Shown here: in pieces, positions 40,553 to 49,063 of the stretch
Numbering within the stretch: the first letter of the stretch is position 1
Layout: every line of letters starts with the position of its first letter
Origin: Micromonospora cabrerizensis
Lineage (GTDB): Bacteria > Actinomycetota > Actinomycetes > Mycobacteriales > Micromonosporaceae
Assembly (NCBI RefSeq): GCF_022230955.1
Contig: NZ_JAKKFI010000024.1
Span: 1-53,458, forward strand
Direction of reading: 5' to 3'
DNA: 53,458 nt
Translations under genes and position numbers: made by a program
The notes under the pieces: generated by a model
What the model saw: the letters and a program-made list of their open reading frames with translations, nothing else
Databases searched by the model: none
What the model was told of the DNA's origin: nothing

Positions 40553-43444
40553 TCAGTCGTCGTCCGGGTCGAGGTCGTGCTCCGTCCGCAGCACGGCGGC
40601 CTCGGCCGGCCGGTCCAGCAGATCCAGGGCACGGGCCAGGAGCCAGGCGGTCTGGCGGACCGGCTGCGAGTCGGCCGGCAGCCCACCGAGGACACGCCGC
40701 AGGAGCGGCTCCGCCTCAGCCGGCCGTTCCAGTCGAAGCAACAGCTCACCGGTGAGAACCTCCACCTGGACGGCCTCACCGAAGGCCTCGATCGACCGCA
40801 GCCGGTCGGGCACCCCGGTGAGCCGCGCCAGCGCCTCGTCCGGCCGGCCCTCGGCCGTCAGCACCCGAGCCCCGGCCTCGGCGGCCATCGCCAGCTCGTA
40901 CGTCACCGGTGGCTCCGGCTGCCCGGCCAGCGTCGCCGCCAGCGCGTCCACCTGCTCGACGGCCCGAATCGCCGCCGGCCGGTCGTCGGCCCAGAACCAG
41001 GCGTACGCCTCCCGCCGACGCGCCCGCAACTCGTCCAGAGGCATGCTGCCCAGCCGGTACGCCGAGGCGGCTGCGGCAAACCGCTCCGCGCCGGCCGCGT
41101 CCCGGTCCGCGTCGTAGAGGATGCCTCCGGCCTCCTCCAGCACCTGCGCCCGATACGGGAGGTTGTCCGGACCATTCAGGTTGTCGGCCAACTGCTCCAG
41201 CAGGGCCAGCGCCGGGTCGATCTCGCCGAGCCCGGCGTACACGCCGGCCAGCAGGTGCCGACAACGGTCCGCCTCGGCCTGGGCGCCAAGCCGGTCGAAA
41301 GCGAGGAGGGCCTCCTCGGCGACCTCGGCCGCCTCGCCGAGCCGACCCACCACCCGGTACGCGTTCGCCAGCTCCCAACGCAGGAACGCGTCCCCCTCGG
41401 CACCCCGCTCCACGCAGAGCGTCACCGCCTCGATGAAGTCGTCCACCGCGTCGGCGGCCCGGCCTGCGGCGAGCAACGCGCGGGCCCGGGCGACGCGAAC
41501 CGGCAACTCCGCGTCCGCCGATGCCGACGACAGTGCCTCGTCGCAGGCGGTCACCGCGTCGGCCGGGTCGTCCACCGTTCGGGCGTACGCCAGGCAGGCC
41601 GCCGTGACCAGCTCACCGACGCCCAGTTCACGGCCGATCCGACGGGACTCGGCGGCGGCGGCGCTCGCCTCCTCGACACGGTCGGCCCGCTCCAGCAGGT
41701 GCGCCCGGTGCAGTGCGACCCGGGCCGCCAGGTATGGATCGCCCCCCGCGTCGGGCGGCACCCGGTCCAACGCCGCGAGCGCGTCGTCCCAGCGTTCCCG
41801 ATGCAGCAGCGCCAACGCCACCCGGTCGTGGGCGGCGGCCCGCTGCCGGGCGTCGCCGTCGCGGTCCAGAACCTCGGCTGCCTTCTGGACCAACGCCAAC
41901 CCCTCGTCGGCGTCGTCGTCGGACCGGGTCAGCAGCACGCCGAGCCGCCCGGCGACCACCTGGGCGGACAACTCATCGCCCGCCGTCCGGTACACCTCCA
42001 GTGCCGCCCGGTTCATCTCGATCGCGCCCGGGATGTCGTCCGCGTCGCCGCGCTCGGCCGCCCGCATCGCCAACCGGTGGGCGACCGTACGCGGGGACAG
42101 CTCGGCCGAACCGAACCGCTCGTCGTAGGCGGCCAGCACCGCGCGGAACGTGGCCGGGTCGTGCCGACCCCAGCGCTGCTCGGCGAGGTTCAGCAGCTCG
42201 TCCGGCCCGGCGTCGGCGGGCACCGCCACGGCGACCGCTTCGGACCTGCCGGCGCGCACCGCGTCGCGAGCCGCCGCAGAGGCCCTGCTCGGGGGAGTGG
42301 TCGACTCACCCTCGCTCGGGCGGGGCGGGCGGCGGCGGACGCTCGCGGACAGCGGCAGGTGCTCACCGCGCGGCCGCACAGTGAGCCGGCGGGCGATCCA
42401 CTCGGACTGGTGGGTGGTGCCGTTGCGGGCGTCGAAGCGCTCCGCCAGCCCGGTCGCGGTCCGCGTCAGCTCGTCGGCGAGCACCGACGCCGACACCTCG
42501 CCGGCCGGTCGGCCCTCGGCAGCCCGGCGGTACAGGGTCGTCTCGCCGCTCCGAGCGGCCTGGCGCAGCGCGGCGGCGGCCGTCGCCGCGAAGTGCATCG
42601 CGGCGGCCGGCGACGGTGCCCGGTCCAGCCAGTCCAGGTGCCGTTCGACCAGCTCCACCGCCCGCGCCTCGTTGCCGGTCACCGTGCAGAACTCGACGTG
42701 GTCGCCGATGTCCCACAGGTCGGCGAGGTTGCCGCGCAACCGGCGGTACGCCTCCCGGTGCGCGTCCCGCGCCGACTCGTCCCGCCCGGTCCGCAGGTAC
42801 GGCAGGAGCAGCGCGGTGAGGATCGCCTGCGGCTGCTCGTTGCAGGTGAGCCGGCCGGCGAGCACCGGCTCGGACAGCGTCACCGCCTCCGCGTCCCGCC
42901 CGGTCTCGGCGAGGTAGTTCACCTGGCTCGTCGGGTCACAGCCGGCGCAGTCGGAGAGTTCGTCGCGCGGGGTGGTCTGCCAGAGCCGGTACCAGTGCGC
43001 GGCCGCCTCGGCGTCGCCCACGTGGTTGGCGACCCGGAACCGATTCTTGTGGACGGCCTGCAGGCTGTGCCCACCGGCCCGGTAGCGGCGTTCCATGTCG
43101 TCCAGCACGGCGTACGTACGGTCGAGTGGCACCTCCGGGAAGTTCAGCAGGCCGTTGACCATGTACTTGAAGTGCCAGAGCAGGTTGTGCAGGTGACGCT
43201 GGTGGTAGGGCTGCGGATCCTGGTCGAACTCGGAAAGGCACCAGGAGAAGGTCACGAAGGACTTTGCCGGCTCGCCGCCGTAGATGTAGCCGGTGGTGGC
43301 CTGCATCCGGGTGACGAAGGCAAGGTGCCGGTCGTCGGCGGCGTCGACCCGACGCAGCAACTGCTCCAGCGCGGCGATCTGCCCCGCCCCGTACGGCATG
43401 TCGGCGATGCCGCGCAGCACCCGCCACAGATCCTCGTCGCTCAT
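40553..43444 (-). CDS. Large TPR-type helical-repeat protein paired with HSP90
   Basis: A 963-residue cytosolic protein. The first ~330 residues are helical with a CAGC pair near residue 164 and no domain I recognise (MSDEDLWRVLRGIADMP, SFVTFSWCLSEFDQDPQPYHQ). A disordered Ser/Pro segment (about 375-410) follows, and the remaining ~550 residues are tandem helix-turn-helix TPR-like repeats, rich in Ala and acidic residues, ending DLDPDDD. TPRs bind protein partners. The gene starts two bases after the HSP90 stop with AGGAG upstream of the ATG, so both are surely co-expressed; it is a candidate co-chaperone or client adaptor. The frame is open far upstream, but that part lies opposite the HSP90 reading frame. 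Confidence 0.85.
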   Translation of the reverse strand: MSDEDLWRVLRGIADMPYGAGQIAALEQLLRRVDAADDRHLAFVTRMQATTGYIYGGEPAKSFVTFSWCLSEFDQDPQPYHQRHLHNLLWHFKYMVNGLLNFPEVPLDRTYAVLDDMERRYRAGGHSLQAVHKNRFRVANHVGDAEAAAHWYRLWQTTPRDELSDCAGCDPTSQVNYLAETGRDAEAVTLSEPVLAGRLTCNEQPQAILTALLLPYLRTGRDESARDAHREAYRRLRGNLADLWDIGDHVEFCTVTGNEARAVELVERHLDWLDRAPSPAAAMHFAATAAAALRQAARSGETTLYRRAAEGRPAGEVSASVLADELTRTATGLAERFDARNGTTHQSEWIARRLTVRPRGEHLPLSASVRRRPPRPSEGESTTPPSRASAAARDAVRAGRSEAVAVAVPADAGPDELLNLAEQRWGRHDPATFRAVLAAYDERFGSAELSPRTVAHRLAMRAAERGDADDIPGAIEMNRAALEVYRTAGDELSAQVVAGRLGVLLTRSDDDADEGLALVQKAAEVLDRDGDARQRAAAHDRVALALLHRERWDDALAALDRVPPDAGGDPYLAARVALHRAHLLERADRVEEASAAAAESRRIGRELGVGELVTAACLAYARTVDDPADAVTACDEALSSASADAELPVRVARARALLAAGRAADAVDDFIEAVTLCVERGAEGDAFLRWELANAYRVVGRLGEAAEVAEEALLAFDRLGAQAEADRCRHLLAGVYAGLGEIDPALALLEQLADNLNGPDNLPYRAQVLEEAGGILYDADRDAAGAERFAAAASAYRLGSMPLDELRARRREAYAWFWADDRPAAIRAVEQVDALAATLAGQPEPPVTYELAMAAEAGARVLTAEGRPDEALARLTGVPDRLRSIEAFGEAVQVEVLTGELLLRLERPAEAEPLLRRVLGGLPADSQPVRQTAWLLARALDLLDRPAEAAVLRTEHDLDPDDD

Positions 43445-43446
43445 GT

Positions 43447-45234
43447 TCACTCCTGTCCCGGCACGGCCCGGCCGAGCAGGCCGAGGAAGGAATCGTTCAG
43501 CAGGGCCGCGTCGGCCGCGCGGATCGGATGGTGACCGAGCAGCAGCGCCTGCCCGTAGAGCGCCTCGACGGCGAGCCCGACCAGCTCCGGGTCGGCCAGC
43601 GCGGTGACGCGGCGGACCAGCGGGTTGCGGTGGTTGAGCACCAACTGCGGACGGTCCGGTGGTGCGGTGGCGGCGAGCGCGTCGAGGACCCCTCCCCACA
43701 GTTCGTCGGCCCGGTCCCGGCTGGCCGCGAGCTGGTCGTTGAACGCCGCCGACCTGCTGACCAGGTACAGCGCGGGCAGCGACACCGGGTCGTACGCCCG
43801 GATCACCACCTCGCAGCCGGAACGTTCGACGGCCCGCTGCGCGGCGGTGAGGAACGGCCGCAGCGCCAGCTCCACCTGCGGGTCGAGGCTGTCGAAGCGG
43901 GTCGTGAGATCGCTCGGTTCCAGACGCTCGATCAGCACCGAGCGGTCCACCGCCGGCAGCCGCTCGATCAGCTCCGTGTCGAACGTGTAGCCGCCGTTGA
44001 CCACCGCCAGATCCTGGGCGGCAGCCACCGCGGCGAGCTGGCGGAACTCGTCCAGGCTCGCCGCGTAGCGGAGCACGCCGTAACGCTCCCGGAACTCGGC
44101 GAGGGTGAGCGTGCCGACGTTGGTGTCCATCGGCCACCACCGGTCGACCAGCTGGAGCATCTCGTCATCGTGCAGCGCCAACGCCTTCACACCCAGGTGG
44201 TGCACCTGGAGGAACTCGGCCAGCCGGTGCGGGTCGTGCCGCGCCAACCGGACCAGCCAGCCGCGTACCTGGTCACCGAGGGCCTCCCGGGTCGCGGTCA
44301 GCAGGGTGTCCTCGTAGAGGGATTCCCGGCTGGCGGTGGGGCGCAGCTCGGTGGCGTCCACCACGCAGTGCGCGAAGAACGCCCAGTCCGGCAGCAACCC
44401 GTCGGCGTGCTCGGTGAGCAGCATCCGCTTGAGGTAGACCCGGTGCCCCGCACGGGCCGCCGGGTTCACCGGGGTGGGCAGGATGACGGCGACACCGGTC
44501 AACCCGGCCTCCGGCACGGTCAACGGCAGCACGTCGAACGGGTCGACGCCGAGCGTCTCCCGGGCGTACGCGATCAGCGCCGCCCGGTCGACCGGCGCGC
44601 CCGGCGTAGTCGGCCACGGCGGCTCACCGGTGGTGGTCACCACGTCGCCGACCCGGACGGTGACCGGCAGCAGCGAACCGAAGAGCCGGGCCAGGTCGGT
44701 GATGGTCGGGGTGGTGAACCACTGGTCGGCGTCGCAACGGGGCACCAGCGTGACGGTGGTGCCTGGTTCGGCGCGGGCGGCCTCCGGTGGTGCCAGGCTC
44801 ACCGCGTACCGGCCGTCGGCGTAACCGGTCCAGCGGACCGTGGGGTGTTCGCCGTTGCGGGTGAACACCTGGATCTCGTCGGCGACCAGGAAGCAGGAGA
44901 GCAGGCCAATGCCGAACTGGCCGAGGAACTCGTGGCGGGAGAAGCCGAGCTCGTCCCTCTTGGAGCTGCGGCCGATGGTGGCCAGCAGCTCATGCACCTG
45001 CGCCTCGGTGAGGCCGATCCCGGTGTCGTGCACCCGCAGCGTGCCGTCGCCGGTGATCTCGGGAGGTTCGATGTGGACCAGGGCTGGCGCGTCCGGCTCG
45101 GTCGAGCGCCGCGCGGTGATCGCGTCCACCGCGTTCTGCAGCAGCTCTCGGACGTAGACCCGCGGACTGCCGTAGAGGTGATGGCTGAGCAGGTCGACCA
45201 CGCCACGAAGGTCGACCTGGAAGGTGTGGTCCAC
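43447..45234 (-). CDS. HSP90-family ATPase (HtpG-like)
   Basis: A 595-residue chaperone-type ATPase. The GHKL ATP site is intact: VRELLQNAVDAI (Glu30, Asn34), HDTGIGLT (Asp70) and GQFGIGLLSCF (105-115). The middle domain follows with VYLKRMLLTEHADGLLPDWAFF and the RPTASRESLYED stretch, matching HtpG order. The C-terminal dimerisation part is divergent and the protein ends GRAVPGQE, without the MEEVD that binds TPR cochaperones in eukaryotes. I chose GTG at 45234 (reads as MDHTFQVDLRG), with GGGGAG upstream; a GTG at 45303 would add 23 residues. It is followed after two bases by the giant TPR gene. Confidence 0.93.
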   Translation of the reverse strand: MDHTFQVDLRGVVDLLSHHLYGSPRVYVRELLQNAVDAITARRSTEPDAPALVHIEPPEITGDGTLRVHDTGIGLTEAQVHELLATIGRSSKRDELGFSRHEFLGQFGIGLLSCFLVADEIQVFTRNGEHPTVRWTGYADGRYAVSLAPPEAARAEPGTTVTLVPRCDADQWFTTPTITDLARLFGSLLPVTVRVGDVVTTTGEPPWPTTPGAPVDRAALIAYARETLGVDPFDVLPLTVPEAGLTGVAVILPTPVNPAARAGHRVYLKRMLLTEHADGLLPDWAFFAHCVVDATELRPTASRESLYEDTLLTATREALGDQVRGWLVRLARHDPHRLAEFLQVHHLGVKALALHDDEMLQLVDRWWPMDTNVGTLTLAEFRERYGVLRYAASLDEFRQLAAVAAAQDLAVVNGGYTFDTELIERLPAVDRSVLIERLEPSDLTTRFDSLDPQVELALRPFLTAAQRAVERSGCEVVIRAYDPVSLPALYLVSRSAAFNDQLAASRDRADELWGGVLDALAATAPPDRPQLVLNHRNPLVRRVTALADPELVGLAVEALYGQALLLGHHPIRAADAALLNDSFLGLLGRAVPGQE

Positions 45235-45356
45235 GCGTGTCTTCTCCCCCGGTACCGAAATGCCGGCGCCCACCGTACCGATGATCACCGACACACGCGT
45301 CCCCCTTTCGCCCGGCTGCTTGACCCTCGACCCGGTCGAACCCGCACGGTCACCGG

Positions 45357-46604
45357 ATGACCTCCTCAGCTCTGGGCCGGGACTTCCGGCTGCTCTGGTC
45401 CGCCGCCGTCTCGTCGCGGTTCGGGGACGCGCTGCGTACGCCGGCACTGGCCCTGCTGGCCGCGACCGTGACCCGCGACCCCCGGGTCATCGCGGCGGTA
45501 ACCGTGGCCGGTCAGTTGCCGCCGCTGCTCTTCGGTCTGCTCGGGGGCGTGTACGCGGACCGCTGGGACCGCCGGCGGACGATGGCCCTGGTCGACGGCG
45601 CGCGTGCCGTCGTGGTGGCGGCACTGGCGGTGACGGTCGCACTCGACCGGGTCGGTGTCCTGGTGCTGCTGGTCGCGGCGTTCCTGCTCGCCACGCTGGG
45701 CACGCTGTTCGACTCCGCCTCGTTCGCGCTGTTGCCCGCGCTGGTGCCACCGGACGCGCTGCCCCGGGCGAACGGTCGACTGCAGGCGGGGTCCGCGGTC
45801 GCCGGCGGTTTCCTCGGGGCACCCGCCGCCGGTGTCCTCTTCGCCGTCGCCCCGGCCCTCCCGTTCGTCCTCGACGCCGTCACCTTCGCCGCGGCGGCGC
45901 TGCTCGTGCTGGCCCTCGCGCCCGTCGGGGGCACGCAGGCCCGGCCCGGCGCACGCCGTGGGTCGGTGTGGGGCGAGATCGTCGAGGGGCTGCGCTGGCT
46001 GCGCGCGCACCGGACCCTGTGGCGGGTCACCCTGCTCACCGCCGCGAGCAACCTGGCGATCAGCGGGATCATGGCGGTGCTGGTGCTCTACGCGTTGGAC
46101 GTGCTACGGGTGCCGCCGGCCGGGTACGGACTGTTCGCCGCCGCCGCGATCGTCGGGGGTGTGGCGGGGGCGCTGGGGTCCGGTCGGCTCGCCGCCCGAC
46201 TCGGCACCGTGCCGGCGTTGTGCGTGGTGCTCGCCGCGGAGACCGTGGCGCTGACCGGGTTCGCGCTGGCCCGGCATCCGGTGCCGGGCGGTTTCGCGTT
46301 GGCCGTCTTCGCCGCTGGGACGGTGGTGTGGAACAGCCTGTGGGCGTCGTACGGGCAGCGGCACGTGCCGGCCGGGCTGCTCGGCCGGGTCGGCGCGGCC
46401 CAGCGGATGGTCGGTCTGCTCACCGCACCCATCGGTGCGGCGCTCGCCGGGCTGGCCGCCGCCGCGTACGGGACGGCGCCGGTGGCGGGTGCGGCGGCCG
46501 GCACGTTCGCGCTGGTCACCTTGGCCGCGTGGCGGACACTGCGGCCGACCGACCCGCCCGTCGGTGCCCAGTCGGTGCCGGTCGCGCGGGACCTGGCGTC
46601 CTAG
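45357..46604 (+). CDS. MFS transporter (exporter-like)
   Basis: A 415-residue major facilitator with about 12 membrane segments. The first loop carries the family motif GGVYADRWDRRRTMALVDG, and the second half has its weaker repeat GSGRLAARLGTVPALC. The type (MFS_3, EntS-like) usually exports small molecules such as siderophores or drugs. The ATG at 45357 lies 122 bases from the divergent HSP90 start. The TAG stop overlaps that of the convergent FAD monooxygenase by four bases. The next gene pair (monooxygenase and TetR) suggests drug or xenobiotic handling, but a link is not proven. Confidence 0.92.
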   Translation: MTSSALGRDFRLLWSAAVSSRFGDALRTPALALLAATVTRDPRVIAAVTVAGQLPPLLFGLLGGVYADRWDRRRTMALVDGARAVVVAALAVTVALDRVGVLVLLVAAFLLATLGTLFDSASFALLPALVPPDALPRANGRLQAGSAVAGGFLGAPAAGVLFAVAPALPFVLDAVTFAAAALLVLALAPVGGTQARPGARRGSVWGEIVEGLRWLRAHRTLWRVTLLTAASNLAISGIMAVLVLYALDVLRVPPAGYGLFAAAAIVGGVAGALGSGRLAARLGTVPALCVVLAAETVALTGFALARHPVPGGFALAVFAAGTVVWNSLWASYGQRHVPAGLLGRVGAAQRMVGLLTAPIGAALAGLAAAAYGTAPVAGAAAGTFALVTLAAWRTLRPTDPPVGAQSVPVARDLAS

Positions 46605-47758
46605 TGCGGCGTGCGATCCCGGTGGGACAACCCGGACAGGCGCAGCGCGATCCGTCGGCGCAACGGTGGCACGGCACCGAGCAGCCGCAGCAGCACGTCA
46701 CGGGCCGGCCGGCGGGCCGGGGAGACGGTGGCCAGCCGGGTCAGCCCGGCGGCGAAGCTCAGCACGTCCTCGGCCATGGGCCGCTGCCGGGCGGTGTAGT
46801 CGTCGAGCAGCGCGTCCGGACCACCGTCGAGCACGTCCGCCAGGGCGGTGCCGAGGGCGACCGCGTCGCAGATGCCGAGGTTCATGCCCTGCCCGCCGGC
46901 CGGGCTGTGCACGTGTCCGGCGTCTCCGGCCAACAGCACCGGCCCGGCGCGGAACGTGTCGGCGATCCGGTGGTGCACCCGGAACCGGGAGCCCCAGAGC
47001 ACCTCGGTCACCCGGTCGGGTCGTCGCCTCGGACCGCGTTCGTCGAGCAGCGCCTGGAGGTACGCCTCGTTTGGCGCGGCCGGGGCCACCGCCACGGCGG
47101 CGACCAGTCGGACCACCCCGTCCGGGAGCGGCGCCCAGATCAGCGGCCCGGAGCGGGCGAGGAAGAGCGCCGCCTCGTCGCGGGGCAGAACGCTTCGCAC
47201 CCGTACGTCGGCGAGCACGAAGGACTCCTCCTCGCTCGGGCCGGTGAAGCCGATGCCGACCAACTGCCGGACCGTGCTGTGCAGGCCGTCCGCGCCGACG
47301 ACGAACCGGGCGCGCAGCGTCTCCCCGTCGACCTGCGCGAGCACCCCGTCACCGGTGGTGGTCAACCCGGTCAACCGGCACGGCCGTCGCACCCGGACGC
47401 CGAGGTCGGCCAACTGCCCGAGAAGCACCGCCTCGGTGACCGACTGCGAGACCAGCAGCGCGTAGGGGAACCGGGACGGCAACTCGTGGAACGGCACCGA
47501 CAGCAGCACCCGGTCCCGGTCGCGCACGGTGAAGCGCGGCGTCCGCACGCCCTGGGCGTCCAGCGGCGCCGCAGCGCCGATCCGGTCCAGCACCTCCAGG
47601 GTGTACGCGTGCACGACGGCCGCGCGGGAGGTGATCGGCGGCTCGGCCAGTTGGTCCAGCACGGTCACCCCGACCCCGCGCCGAGCCAGCGTCAGCGCGG
47701 CGGCGAGGCCGGTGGGGCCTGCGCCCACCACCAGGACGTCGGTGCTCGTGGGCAGCAT
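46601..47758 (-). CDS. FAD-dependent monooxygenase (aromatic hydroxylase type)
   Basis: A 385-residue class A flavoprotein hydroxylase. The FAD site VVGAGPTGLAAALTLARRG opens the protein, followed by the DG motif FVVGADGLHSTVR and the GD motif LLAGDAGHVHSPAGGQGMNLGICDA. Such enzymes hydroxylate aromatic compounds or antibiotics with NAD(P)H and oxygen (rifampicin monooxygenase, PgaE, TfdB types). It lacks the C-terminal thioredoxin-like domain of larger members (about 500 residues). The ATG at 47758 has GGAGG four bases upstream. Three copies of a palindromic site lie between it and the divergent TetR gene, which very likely represses it. Confidence 0.92.
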   Translation of the reverse strand: MLPTSTDVLVVGAGPTGLAAALTLARRGVGVTVLDQLAEPPITSRAAVVHAYTLEVLDRIGAAAPLDAQGVRTPRFTVRDRDRVLLSVPFHELPSRFPYALLVSQSVTEAVLLGQLADLGVRVRRPCRLTGLTTTGDGVLAQVDGETLRARFVVGADGLHSTVRQLVGIGFTGPSEEESFVLADVRVRSVLPRDEAALFLARSGPLIWAPLPDGVVRLVAAVAVAPAAPNEAYLQALLDERGPRRRPDRVTEVLWGSRFRVHHRIADTFRAGPVLLAGDAGHVHSPAGGQGMNLGICDAVALGTALADVLDGGPDALLDDYTARQRPMAEDVLSFAAGLTRLATVSPARRPARDVLLRLLGAVPPLRRRIALRLSGLSHRDRTPH

Positions 47759-47777
47759 GGCCACCTCCGGAAGACCG

Positions 47778-47851
47778 TTGCCAACACTTGTTGGCAAACA
47801 CTTGTTGGCGACGCTAGATCCCTATTGATTGCCTGTCAACAGGTGTTGGCA
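47778..47851. promoter_or_regulatory. Three-copy TetR operator between monooxygenase and TetR genes
   Basis: Site 1 (47778-47797) is the perfect palindrome TTGCCAAC-ACTT-GTTGGCAA. Site 2 (47794-47809) is GCAAAC-ACTT-GTTGGC, its centre 14 bases from site 1. Site 3 (47834-47851) is TGTCAAC-AGGT-GTTGGCA, one mismatch. Sites 1 and 2 cover the start region of the monooxygenase transcript and site 3 lies on promoter elements of both genes. Confidence 0.8.
47811..47839 (-). promoter_or_regulatory. Promoter of the FAD monooxygenase gene
   Basis: TTGACA (47839-47834) and TAGCGT (47816-47811) with a 17-base spacer on the minus strand. Operator site 3 overlaps the -35; sites 1 and 2 follow directly. 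Confidence 0.6.
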
Positions 47852-47857
47852 TACGGT
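47829..47857 (+). promoter_or_regulatory. Leaderless promoter of the TetR gene
   Basis: TTGCCT (47829-47834) and TACGGT (47852-47857) are 17 bases apart, and the ATG comes seven bases after the -10, which implies a leaderless message. Operator site 3 fills the spacer. Confidence 0.5.
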
Positions 47858-47864
47858 CGTTGAC

Positions 47865-48446
47865 ATGACAGCGCCTGCCCAGCCGACCTCTCCCCGCCGC
47901 TCGGACGCCACCCGGGCGGCGATCCTGCGCGCGGCCCGGGAACGGTTCGCGGCGGACGGTTACGAGCGGGCCACGATCAGAGCCATCGCCGCCGACGCCC
48001 AGATCGACCCGTCGATGGTCATGCGCTACTACGGCAGCAAGGAGGGGCTCTTCGCGGCGGCGGCCGAGTTCGACCTCCGACTGCCCGACCTGGCCGCGGT
48101 GCCACCCCAACAGCTCGGTGAGACGCTGGTCCGGCACTTCCTCACCCGCTGGGAAGGCGACGAGACACTCGTGGCGCTGCTGCGGGCCGCCAGCACCAAC
48201 CCCGGTGCCGCCGAACGGATGCGGGGCATCTTCGCCGACCAGCTCACCGCGGCCGTGGCCACGTTCGGCACCGACCCGGCCACGACCGCCCGACGTGCCG
48301 GCCTGGTGGCCAGTCAGATCCTCGGCCTCGCCTACACCCGTTACGTGGTCCGCCTGCCGCCCATGGTGGACACGACGCCGGAGGACCTGGTCTCCTGGGT
48401 CGCACCGACCCTCCAGCGCTACCTGACCGGAACGCCGGGGAGCTGA
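47865..48446 (+). CDS. TetR family regulator divergent from FAD monooxygenase
   Basis: A 193-residue repressor. The helix-turn-helix is in residues 10-60 (RRSDATRAAILRAARERFAADGYERATIRAIAADAQIDPSMVMRYYGSKEGLF), with a TetR_C-type ligand domain behind (EGDETLVALLRAASTNPGAAERMR). It should repress both itself and the monooxygenase until an effector, likely an aromatic drug or metabolite, binds. I chose ATG at 47865 on the basis of the -10 element seven bases before it; a frame from 47829 would run through the operator. Confidence 0.92.
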   Translation: MTAPAQPTSPRRSDATRAAILRAARERFAADGYERATIRAIAADAQIDPSMVMRYYGSKEGLFAAAAEFDLRLPDLAAVPPQQLGETLVRHFLTRWEGDETLVALLRAASTNPGAAERMRGIFADQLTAAVATFGTDPATTARRAGLVASQILGLAYTRYVVRLPPMVDTTPEDLVSWVAPTLQRYLTGTPGS

Positions 48447-48514
48447 CCCAACCTTTTCCCCCTTCCCGTGCGTCTGCCAGGTGACGCGCATCGCGACAGC
48501 CGGAAGGGGGGCGG

Positions 48515-49063
48515 ATGGCAGCTACGAGAAGCGACGGACGCGACGGCTACCTCGCCTTCGTCGAGACCCACCAACACCGACTGCTGCGCGCGGCGTACCT
48601 GATCTGCGGCAACCGGCACCAGGCCGAAGACCTGCTCCAGGACGCGCTGCTGAAGCTCGCGCTGCGCTGGTCCTCGGTCCGGGACGGCGACCCCTCCGCG
48701 TACGTGCGGGCCATCCTCTACCGCGACGCCGTGTCGTGGTGGCGGCGCCGGCGGCGGGAATGGCTCAGCGCCACGCCGCCGGAGCAGGTGGCCCACGACC
48801 GGGACGGCGCGCTGCGGCTGACGTTGCACGACGCGTTGGGCCTGCTGCCACCTCGGCAGCGGGCCGTGCTGGTGCTGCGCTACTACGAGGACCTGACCGA
48901 GGTCGCCACCGCCGAGGCGCTCGGGGTGACCGTCGGCACCGTGAAGAGCCAGTGTCACGCTGCGCTGCGCCGACTCCGCGAGGTTGCCCCGGACCTCGCC
49001 CGGGATGTCCGTCCGAGCCGTCGCTCGGCTGACCTGACCAACGGCCTGGAGGTGAACCCGTGA
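48515..49063 (+). CDS. SigE-family (ECF-like) RNA polymerase sigma factor
   Basis: A 182-residue sigma-70 factor of the SigE family found in actinomycetes. Region 2 (about 12-78) has FVETHQHRLLRAAYLICGNRHQAEDLLQDALLKLALRW; region 4 (about 100-155) has LGLLPPRQRAVLVLRYYEDLTEVATAEALGVTVGTVKSQCHAALRRLR. There is no region 3. It directs transcription of a small regulon, probably under a stress or envelope signal. AAGGGGG precedes the ATG. Its stop overlaps the next gene (GTGA), so the downstream membrane protein is probably its regulator. Confidence 0.93.
   Translation: MAATRSDGRDGYLAFVETHQHRLLRAAYLICGNRHQAEDLLQDALLKLALRWSSVRDGDPSAYVRAILYRDAVSWWRRRRREWLSATPPEQVAHDRDGALRLTLHDALGLLPPRQRAVLVLRYYEDLTEVATAEALGVTVGTVKSQCHAALRRLREVAPDLARDVRPSRRSADLTNGLEVNP

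Noticed and set aside
40448..43534. A 1028-codon open frame on the plus strand
   Set aside because: Antisense to the TPR gene; composition (Arg/His/Val/Gly) is that of a shadow frame.
43447..44140. N-terminal extension of the TPR gene to 44140
   Set aside because: The extension lies in a different frame of the HSP90 gene and is Arg/Gly-rich; an ATG with AGGAG exists at 43444.
45234..47863. An 879-codon plus-strand frame from 45224
   Set aside because: It crosses the MFS gene in another frame and the monooxygenase in antisense; no domain is visible.
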